DNA of 7,872 bases from Anaerostipes sp. (lineage in GTDB: Bacteria > Bacillota > Clostridia > Lachnospirales > Lachnospiraceae): positions 1 to 7,872 of the forward strand of contig NZ_JAGZSD010000034.1 in assembly GCF_018381315.1 (NCBI RefSeq), read 5' to 3'. Under the pieces are notes generated by a model, which did no database searches, was not told the DNA's origin, and saw only the letters and a program-made list of their open reading frames with translations. Every line of letters starts with the position of its first letter. Position 1 is the stretch's first letter. Below, piece after piece: positions 1 to 4,738 of this stretch. The translations under genes were made by a program, and so were the position numbers.

Positions 1-133
1 TGAGGCTGTTTGAGCGTAAGCGAGTTCCGAACGGGCCGCCGGAGAAGCTTGGCTGAAAGTTAGAAAATCTTACATTCCTGAGACAGCAAGCCGGAGAACT
101 GGTCAAAATGTCATAATTTTCTCTTAATTTCAT
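1..133 (-). CDS. N-terminal part of an unrecognised protein, cut by window edge
   Basis: An open frame on the minus strand starts with ATG at 133-131 and runs 44 codons to the window edge without a stop. The start is well supported: AGGAGA (plus-strand 141-146 as TCTCCT) lies 7 bases upstream, and a sigma-A promoter sits at 156-184. The visible protein begins MKLRENYDILT and continues with a Ser/Arg/Phe/Gly-rich stretch ending near GTRLRSNSL. I recognise no family. The start is loosely reminiscent of small PqqD-like proteins, but this is a weak impression. From about codon 12 the composition changes and the DNA becomes GC-richer. That fits either a real unusual protein or a gene start interrupted by a repeat sequence, so this could be a pseudogene. 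No function is assigned. Confidence 0.5.
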   Translation of the reverse strand, partial: MKLRENYDILTSSPACCLRNVRFSNFQPSFSGGPFGTRLRSNSL

Positions 134-155
134 GGCGTCATCTCCTATGTAAAAT

Positions 156-184
156 ATATTACACTCAATTTTATCAAATTTCAA
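156..184 (-). promoter_or_regulatory. Sigma-A promoter for the minus-strand gene at the left edge
   Basis: Read on the minus strand, TTGAAA (plus 179-184) and TAATAT (plus 156-161) are separated by 17 bases. This gives a leader of roughly 15-20 bases before the ATG at 133, with the RBS inside it. The spacing and hexamers are close to the housekeeping consensus. Confidence 0.6.
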
Positions 185-221
185 AATTAAAAGAATTAAC
201 TTTTATTTCTTTTGTTTTGTA

Positions 222-290
222 TCTTATCATGCAGAGCACGCCCATCCGGAGGATATAAAATATGGTGTGCCCTGCAGGCATAAGATTTTT
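222..290 (+). terminator. Imperfect long hairpin followed by T-run; possible intrinsic terminator
   Basis: TCTTAT (222-227) pairs with ATAAGA (280-285), TGCAG (230-234) with CTGCA (272-276), and GCACGCC (236-242) with GGTGTGC (264-270, one G-U). A smaller ATCC/GGAT hairpin is possible in the loop (244-254). The right arm is followed by TTTTT (286-290) on the plus strand only. The shape is that of an intrinsic terminator, but no plus-strand gene is visible upstream of it. Its transcript is therefore unknown, and it could instead be part of a structured RNA or repeat. Confidence 0.35.
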
Positions 291-336
291 GTAAGGTTTG
301 TTTATATTTCATTTAGAATTGTTTATCTTCTGTACA

Positions 337-364
337 TTGAATCAAGCATCAATTCTGATATACT
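337..364 (+). promoter_or_regulatory. Extended -10 sigma-A promoter without a downstream protein gene
   Basis: TTGAAT (337-342) is followed after 16 bases by TATACT (359-364), with a TGn extension at 356-358. Transcription would start near 371. The next protein start in this direction is rubrerythrin at 827, which has its own promoter at 700-728. This promoter would therefore drive either an RNA from the 371-690 region or a second, longer rubrerythrin transcript. A perfect TATAAT also occurs at 415-420 but lacks a good -35. Confidence 0.4.
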
Positions 365-464
365 TTAAACATGCCTTAAATGTACAGGGATTACCTACTG
401 GGTACCCTGACAGGTATAATCGTTTTTCATATATTTTTAATCCTCTCTTTTCATTAAATATGGG

Positions 465-518
465 ACAAGGGTGTTTTAAGACAGCTGAACAGGACCAGCC
501 GTTTTAAAACACCCTTGT
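465..518. repeat. Long near-perfect inverted repeat (hairpin 1)
   Basis: ACAAGGGTGTTTTAA (465-479) is the exact reverse complement of 504-518. Pairing continues inward through 480-482 with 501-503 and 484-487 with 496-499, with one mismatch (483/500). This gives about 22 pairs around an 8-base loop (488-495). The right arm is followed by TCTGTATG, not a T-run, so an ordinary terminator is unlikely. Confidence 0.7.
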
Positions 519-527
519 TCTGTATGA

Positions 528-587
528 CATGTTCTGCATGATTCCCGCTCGCTCTTAGAATGCCCCACTCCAATCATGCAGAACATG
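528..587. repeat. Perfect 16-bp inverted repeat with C-rich loop (hairpin 2)
   Basis: CATGTTCTGCATGATT (528-543) is the exact reverse complement of 572-587. The 28-base loop (544-571) is pyrimidine-rich and seems unpaired. It lies only 9 bases after hairpin 1. No T-run follows the right arm. Confidence 0.7.
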
Positions 588-614
588 GATGTAGTGTCTG
601 TTGGATAAGGATGA

Positions 615-663
615 CCGCTAAACAAAAGGTGCTTTCTGTTTTATGGGTGTCCCTGTCCAGCGG
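615..663. repeat. Branched inverted-repeat structure (hairpin 3)
   Basis: CCGCT (615-619) pairs with AGCGG (659-663). Inside lie AAACAAAAG (620-628), pairing with CTTTCTGTTT (632-641) with one bulge and a 3-base loop, and a small GGG/CCC stem (645-647 with 651-653). This arrangement resembles a three-way junction. It is weaker than hairpins 1 and 2. Confidence 0.35.
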
Positions 664-699
664 ATATTACGTCAATTTTCAAAAAAATGAAAAAAGGCA

Positions 700-728
700 T
701 TGACAGATATGACAGCTAATGATATTAT
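700..728 (+). promoter_or_regulatory. Sigma-A promoter of the rubrerythrin gene
   Basis: A consensus TTGACA (700-705) and TATTAT (723-728) are separated by 17 bases. The predicted start is near 735, giving a leader of about 92 bases before the ATG at 827. Confidence 0.75.
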
Positions 729-744
729 AATCTCAACAAGAAAA

Positions 745-765
745 CAATAACAATTACTGTTATTG
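745..765. promoter_or_regulatory. Palindrome resembling a PerR/Fur-family operator
   Basis: The 21 bases form two 10-base arms, CAATAACAAT and ACTGTTATTG, around a central T (755), with 9 of 10 positions symmetric. The central 7-1-7 core (TAACAAT-T-ACTGTTA) resembles the PerR box pattern TTATAATnATTATAA in layout and partly in sequence. It lies about 10-30 bases after the predicted transcription start, a position suited to repression. PerR control of reverse rubrerythrins is known in Clostridium acetobutylicum; its operation here is inference. A simple mRNA hairpin is the alternative. Confidence 0.45.
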
Positions 766-826
766 AAAATCTTGGATGAAAATGATAAAATAAAACATAG
801 AATCAAAGATAAAGGAGATTTTTATT

Positions 827-1372
827 ATGAAGAAATGGGTTTGTACAGTATGCGGTTATGTTCATGAGGGAGATACAGCACCGGAAAAATGTCCGACATG
901 CGGAGTTCCTGCAGAGAAGTTTAAAGAGCAGACAGGAGACAGAGAATGGGCAGCAGAGCATGTAGTCGGAGTGGCACAGGGAGCCAGCGAAGACATCATG
1001 GCAGACTTAAGAGCAAACTTTGAGGGAGAATGCTCTGAAGTAGGTATGTACCTTGCAATGAGCCGTGTGGCACATAGAGAAGGATATCCGGAGATCGGAT
1101 TATACTGGGAAAAAGCAGCATTAGAAGAAGCAGAGCATGCATCAAAATTCGCTGAACTGCTTGGAGAAGTATTGACAGACAGCACAAAGAAAAACCTTGA
1201 AATGAGAATCGATGCTGAGAACGGAGCAACCGAAGGTAAGTTTGACCTTGCTAAGAGAGCAAAAGCAGCGAACCTGGATGCAATCCATGACACTGTACAT
1301 GAAATGGCAAGAGACGAAGCACGCCATGGAAAAGCTTTTGAAGGTCTGTTAAAGAGATACTTTGGAGCATAG
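827..1372 (+). CDS. rbr: Reverse rubrerythrin (rubredoxin domain N-terminal), peroxide reductase
   Basis: This 181-residue cytoplasmic protein starts with a rubredoxin-like iron site: Cys6-x2-Cys9-Gly-Tyr and Cys22-Pro-x-Cys25-Gly. A ferritin-like four-helix domain follows (about 56-180). Likely diiron ligands are visible in GECSE (Glu68/Glu71), EEAEH (Glu101, His104), HEMARDEARH (Glu159/Glu164, His167) and neighbouring acidic residues. Classical rubrerythrin has the rubredoxin at the C-terminus; the order here marks the reverse type. In clostridia that type reduces hydrogen peroxide, and oxygen, with electrons from NADH through a reductase and rubredoxin. AAAGGAG (811-817) lies 9 bases before the ATG. 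The gene has its own promoter and terminator, so it appears monocistronic, and a PerR-like palindrome in its leader suggests induction by oxidative stress. Length and motifs are complete. Confidence 0.95.
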   Translation: MKKWVCTVCGYVHEGDTAPEKCPTCGVPAEKFKEQTGDREWAAEHVVGVAQGASEDIMADLRANFEGECSEVGMYLAMSRVAHREGYPEIGLYWEKAALEEAEHASKFAELLGEVLTDSTKKNLEMRIDAENGATEGKFDLAKRAKAANLDAIHDTVHEMARDEARHGKAFEGLLKRYFGA

Positions 1373-1438
1373 GATCACAGCATTCAGCAAAACACATACA
1401 CTTTTCTTGAAGTTATTCCTCTATATTAATATCGTCCA

Positions 1439-1473
1439 AAAAGGGGCCGGAAATTTTCCGGTCCCTTTTGTTG
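1439..1473 (+). terminator. Intrinsic terminator after rubrerythrin
   Basis: AAAAGGGGCCGGAA (1439-1452) pairs with TTCCGGTCCCTTTT (1456-1469) with one G-U pair and a 3-base loop, followed by GTTG. The stem is 14 pairs with a GC-rich core. The T-run on the plus strand and the A-run on the left arm mean it could work in both directions. Confidence 0.85.
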
Positions 1474-1777
1474 TGATGTGAAGGTAATCAGCAATCTCTA
1501 TATCACATATGTCCTGCCCCTTTTGTTCTATAGGAAAACATTGCTGCGGCAAAATAATAAAGAAGTGCATTGTATAAAATAAAAGCAGGGACCATTCCAG
1601 CCTGAAATTTTCTGCACAAGTTTGGAACCGGATGAATATCATAAAAATATGCTGCGCTGTTTGCGCTGATAAATACAGCTTACACGTCAAAATATTTTTC
1701 TGGTGTTTAAGAAGTGCATACTAAAGAATAAAGTATTGCAAAAGTGAGTAAAGCAAATTATGAGGTGAAAAATCGAG
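1474..1777. other. Gene-free spacer before the lemA operon
   Basis: I see no credible gene in this stretch. It must hold the operon promoter, but no convincing TTGACA/TATAAT pair is visible; TATAAA at 1573-1578 lacks a good -35. An 11-base direct repeat, AAGAAGTGCAT, occurs at 1560-1570 and 1709-1719, each copy followed by an A-rich tract, and could be a regulator site or chance. GAGGTGA (1762-1768) at the end is the RBS of the next gene. Confidence 0.5.
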
Positions 1778-2116
1778 ATGCTGAAAAAAGAGAAGATTCG
1801 TTCAAGAATGGTGGATTTGGCCAGCCAGTCAGATGGAAGAAAGGGACTTTACTGTATCTGCAGCCATTTGAGGTGGTCGGGAATTCTTTCAGACGGAGGC
1901 AGATTTGAAGTTCCGCTGGAAGGCGTTCCGGGGAAAATAAGAACAGAGAGTATAAGAATTGACAGGCGTCTGCCCGGAGAATGGCTGAAAAATTATGAGA
2001 TCACAGGGGAGAAGCTGTGCTTTGACAATTACATTCCGGGAGAGATTATGTTAAAAGCTGTGGATGAGCACGGAAGGGAGAAGAATTTTGTTCTTCATTT
2101 CTGTAGTTTCCTGTAA
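1778..2116 (+). CDS. Small protein of unknown function, first gene of lemA operon
   Basis: This is a 112-residue protein that I do not recognise. ATG at 1778 follows GAGGTGA (1762-1768) with 9-base spacing, which supports the start. The N-terminus is strongly basic (MLKKEKIRSR). The rest alternates short hydrophobic and charged segments, suggesting a small beta-rich soluble domain. There is no signal peptide or membrane segment. Three cysteines lie at or near ICS, KLC and HFC, in no obvious metal-binding spacing. Composition matches the neighbours. The stop is 48 bases before lemA with no terminator between, so co-transcription is likely. A weak TATACT (2130-2135) in the gap might give lemA an additional promoter. 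Any role in the LemA/DUF2207 function is inferred from position only. Confidence 0.65.
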   Translation: MLKKEKIRSRMVDLASQSDGRKGLYCICSHLRWSGILSDGGRFEVPLEGVPGKIRTESIRIDRRLPGEWLKNYEITGEKLCFDNYIPGEIMLKAVDEHGREKNFVLHFCSFL

Positions 2117-2164
2117 AGATATTTAGTGTTATACTGGTATCAAATATAAAAGGAGGAAAAGAAA

Positions 2165-2719
2165 ATGACAGCATTAATCATTATTATAGTAATTATTGCG
2201 GTACTGGCTATTTGGCTGGTGAGCTCGTATAACGGATTTATTACCTTGAGGAACAAAACGGAAGAGGCGTACTCTGCAATGGATGTTTCTCTGAAAAAAA
2301 GGTATGATTTGATTCCAAATTACGTGGAGACTGTAAAAGGTTACGCTAAGCACGAAGCAGGAACACTGGAAAAGGTGGTGTCTGCAAGAAATATGGCTAT
2401 GAGTGCTTCCAGCCCGGAAGAGCGTCTGGCCAATGAGAATGTCCTGACAGGAGCACTGCGTTCTTTATTTGCGGTTGCAGAGGCTTATCCGGACCTGAAG
2501 GCAAACCAGAACTTCCTGCAGCTGCAGGAACAGCTCCAGAGGATCGAGGAAGAGATTGCAGGTTCCAGAAGATATTACAATGGGGTTGTGAATAAATACA
2601 ACACAAAGGCAGAGATGTTCCCCGGCAATATCGTAGCAGGTATCTTCAAGTTCAGGAGAAAACCATTATATGAAATCAGTGATGAAGCAGAACGGGAAAA
2701 TGTAAAAGTTTCTTTTTAA
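2165..2719 (+). CDS. lemA: LemA family membrane protein
   Basis: This 184-residue protein has one N-terminal membrane helix (about residues 3-20, very Ile-rich) and then a long helical domain. Family hallmarks are visible: YNGFITLRN (22-30), the stretch around MDVSLKKRYDLIPNYVETV (39-57), KGYAKHE (58-64), AYPDLKANQNFLQLQEQL (107-124), EEEIAGSRRYYNGVVNKYN (128-146) and FPGN (152-155). Family length is usually about 180-200 residues, so it is complete. LemA proteins are anchored in the membrane with the helical domain in the cytoplasm in some species; their biochemical function is not settled. AGGAGG (2151-2156) lies 8 bases before the ATG. The DUF2207 gene starts 23 bases after the stop, a pairing seen in many bacteria. 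Confidence 0.93.
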   Translation: MTALIIIIVIIAVLAIWLVSSYNGFITLRNKTEEAYSAMDVSLKKRYDLIPNYVETVKGYAKHEAGTLEKVVSARNMAMSASSPEERLANENVLTGALRSLFAVAEAYPDLKANQNFLQLQEQLQRIEEEIAGSRRYYNGVVNKYNTKAEMFPGNIVAGIFKFRRKPLYEISDEAERENVKVSF

Positions 2720-2742
2720 TGCTTTAGCACAGGGAGGTCACT

Positions 2743-4713
2743 ATGAAAAAATTATGGAGCTCCGGTTTCATTGCAGTTATTCTGCTGGTTTTGTGCATTT
2801 GCGGCGGAATCGCAGTTGAAAGTATAGCAGGTCCCTCTCCGGCACAGGCCGAGCGGGACCCTTATATGAATACAAACCGGTATCAGACCAAGGTTGTGGT
2901 AGGAGAAGACGGATCCTATGATATAACGGAGAGAATCAGTGTAAATTTTTTGGAGCCGCGGCATGGAATTTACCGGTATGTCCCGAACAAAGGGACTGTA
3001 TCTTCCTATGACAAAAACGGCAGTCTTCTTAAGGTGCCGTATTATGCAGAGCTGAATATGCTGAACTCCAATGAGACTGTGAGTGCAAGCAGTGAAAAGG
3101 GGAACAAAGTATTCAGATTCGGTGATAAGGATACAACGGTCCGGAATGGGGATTACAAATTTGAATATCTCCTAAAACCAAAGTTTCAGCAGAGCAGTTA
3201 TGACAATATTTACTGCAACATATTTCCCACGCAGTGGAAGAATGAGATTCCGGCAGGGAGCAGATTCAGGATTACGTTTCCGAAAAGATTTGATATGGAC
3301 CGGCTGAAGTTTTATTATGGGGAATATGGTTCAACAAAAAACGCTGAAGATGTGCTTTCCATGGTGAAGGATGAAGGAAACATGACAGTGACAGGCACGT
3401 TAAAGGAACCTCTTTCACTGGGAAGCGGCCTTACCTGTTTTGCGGAAGTGGATGCGGGATATTTCAGCAAAAGCCAGCAGCTTACTGGAATTCCATGGAT
3501 GATTCTGATTCCTTCTGCTGTTATATTCGGTATTGTACTATGCCTGTTTCTTTTATTTGGAAGAGATGAGAAAATTCTTCCGTCGATTCAATACCAGCCT
3601 CCGGAAGGGCTCGACAGTGCCGGGGTTGGTTATATTATAGACGGAAAAGTACAGGATAAAGATCTGCTTTCCCTGATTCTTTACTGGGCAGACCGGGGGC
3701 ATCTTACAATTGAAGAAAAGAAAGGGAAACTTATTTTCCATAAAAAAGCGGATCTTTCAGATAAAGCTCCGGGCTATCAGCGGGTTATGTTCGACAATTT
3801 ATTTGACGGCAGGGATCAGGTAAAGATTGATGATCTGAAGTACAAATATGCAGATACCCTGTTTGCTGCCAAACGTAAGCTGACCCAGTTTTTCAGCAGG
3901 AAAAAGGGCTTCAGCATTTATACTTCATCTTCAAGGGCTGCAAGAGGAATTTCACTGGTACTCTCAGCGCTTCCGCTGGGACTGTTTATGATTGTTACAA
4001 GTATTTATTCTTATACGGGCGTTGTGAGACTGATTGTGGAGGCAGTGCTGTGGATTTTGGTATTAGGCGGAATGATTCTGTTTGCTGCGGCAGTGGACAG
4101 CTGGTATGCCAGAAGCAGAGAGAGCAGGAAGTTATGGGTATTCTGGGCACTGGCAGCAAGCTTTCTTTCTGCAGCGGCTTATACCGGAAGCTATGTAGTC
4201 CGTGTAAGGAATCAAGAGGTATTTAATTACATCTGGGTTTTGGCGGCAGTGCTGGTTATGACTGCAGGAATGATTCTGATGACAGGATTTATGAAAAAGA
4301 GGACTCATCAGTGTGTAGAATGGATGGGGCACCTTGCAGGCCTCCGGGATTTTATTGAAACAGCAGAGCTGGACAGGATGAAAGTACTGGCGGCGGAGCA
4401 TCCGCAGATGTTTTACCACATCATGCCGTATGCCTATGTCTTCGGGCTTTCTGATGTTTTTGCGGAGAAGCTGAAGGACCTTGGACTGGCTGCGCCTGAC
4501 TGGTATGAAACAGACCGGCAGTTCACATTTTTTGATTACTATATCTTTAACCGGTGCCTGATGGGAAGCATGTCTCAGGTAACAAATACTCTGGCTGTTA
4601 CTGAACCTCCGCAAGTATCTTCCGGCGGAGGAAGCGGTTTTGGCGGAGGCTCCTTTGGAGGCGGAGGATTTTCAGGGGGCGGCTTCGGCGGCGGAGGCGG
4701 CGGAAGCTGGTAG
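2743..4713 (+). CDS. DUF2207 (YciQ-like) membrane protein with glycine-rich tail
   Basis: This is a 656-residue integral membrane protein of the DUF2207 family. An N-terminal hydrophobic segment (about 8-26) acts as a signal or anchor. An extracytoplasmic beta-rich domain follows (about 40-245, with YDITERISVNFLEPRHGIYRYVP near its start). Then come a membrane helix (250-273) and a cytoplasmic segment with the family hallmark YQPPEGLDSAGVGYIIDGKV and LILYWADRGHLTIEE (284-325). Four more membrane helices follow (about 402-423, 429-452, 464-487, 495-516). The C-terminal part contains HPQMFYHIMPYAYVFGLSD (553-571), also typical. It ends in a Gly/Ser/Phe tail (627-656). GGGAGG (2732-2737) lies 5 bases before the ATG. 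It probably works with LemA at the membrane, but no reaction is known for the family. Confidence 0.92.
   Translation: MKKLWSSGFIAVILLVLCICGGIAVESIAGPSPAQAERDPYMNTNRYQTKVVVGEDGSYDITERISVNFLEPRHGIYRYVPNKGTVSSYDKNGSLLKVPYYAELNMLNSNETVSASSEKGNKVFRFGDKDTTVRNGDYKFEYLLKPKFQQSSYDNIYCNIFPTQWKNEIPAGSRFRITFPKRFDMDRLKFYYGEYGSTKNAEDVLSMVKDEGNMTVTGTLKEPLSLGSGLTCFAEVDAGYFSKSQQLTGIPWMILIPSAVIFGIVLCLFLLFGRDEKILPSIQYQPPEGLDSAGVGYIIDGKVQDKDLLSLILYWADRGHLTIEEKKGKLIFHKKADLSDKAPGYQRVMFDNLFDGRDQVKIDDLKYKYADTLFAAKRKLTQFFSRKKGFSIYTSSSRAARGISLVLSALPLGLFMIVTSIYSYTGVVRLIVEAVLWILVLGGMILFAAAVDSWYARSRESRKLWVFWALAASFLSAAAYTGSYVVRVRNQEVFNYIWVLAAVLVMTAGMILMTGFMKKRTHQCVEWMGHLAGLRDFIETAELDRMKVLAAEHPQMFYHIMPYAYVFGLSDVFAEKLKDLGLAAPDWYETDRQFTFFDYYIFNRCLMGSMSQVTNTLAVTEPPQVSSGGGSGFGGGSFGGGGFSGGGFGGGGGGSW
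4621..4710 (+). repeat. Glycine-rich low-complexity coding tract
   Basis: The last 30 codons of the DUF2207 gene encode mostly Gly with Ser and Phe (SGFGGGSFGG, GGFSGGGFGG) and end in GSW. The DNA is a run of GGC/GGA codons, much richer in GC than the rest of the window. Similar Gly-rich tails ending in GSW are common in DUF2207 and TPM/YgcG-type proteins. The tract may be length-variable. Confidence 0.8.
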
Positions 4714-4738
4714 AAGAACATGAAAGGTGGAGGAACAA

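Larger units (their letters stand above)
371..663 (+). ncRNA. Candidate structured non-coding RNA region
   Basis: Starting just after the promoter at 337-364, this segment contains at least three stem-loops and no credible protein gene. A small stem CAGGG/CCCTG (385-389 with 405-409, inner ACC/GGT) is followed by long hairpins at 465-518 and 528-587 and a branched structure at 615-663. The second hairpin has a C-rich single-stranded loop with TTCCCG, GCCCCA and ACTCC, the kind of motif used by Gram-positive regulatory RNAs of the RsaE/RoxS type to pair with Shine-Dalgarno sequences. No U-rich terminator follows the last stem, so the 3' end is unknown. The alternatives are a palindromic repeat element or a long rubrerythrin leader. 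I could not match it to a known RNA family. Confidence 0.25.

Noticed and set aside
298..507. 69-codon plus-strand open frame
   Set aside because: Starts with TTG without a properly spaced RBS, is AT-rich with Phe/Ile/Leu bias, and its end runs through the left arm and into the right arm of hairpin 1. More likely chance within the structured region.
465..663. CRISPR array or tRNA gene
   Set aside because: The repeated elements are inverted, not regularly spaced direct repeats, and no cloverleaf or CCA-type end is visible.
862..1293. 143-codon minus-strand open frame
   Set aside because: Lies wholly antisense to the rubrerythrin gene and has the Ser/Phe/Ala-rich look of a shadow translation.
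1421..1690. 89-codon minus-strand open frame
   Set aside because: Begins with TTG without an RBS, runs through the bidirectional terminator at 1439-1469, and resembles no protein I know.
4132..4614. 160-codon minus-strand open frame
   Set aside because: Antisense to the DUF2207 gene; His/Gln/Arg-rich composition typical of an out-of-frame reading.
4727..4738. GTG at 4727 as the start of the DUF815 gene
   Set aside because: The GTG overlaps the GGAGG that serves ATG 4739 and has no RBS of its own.
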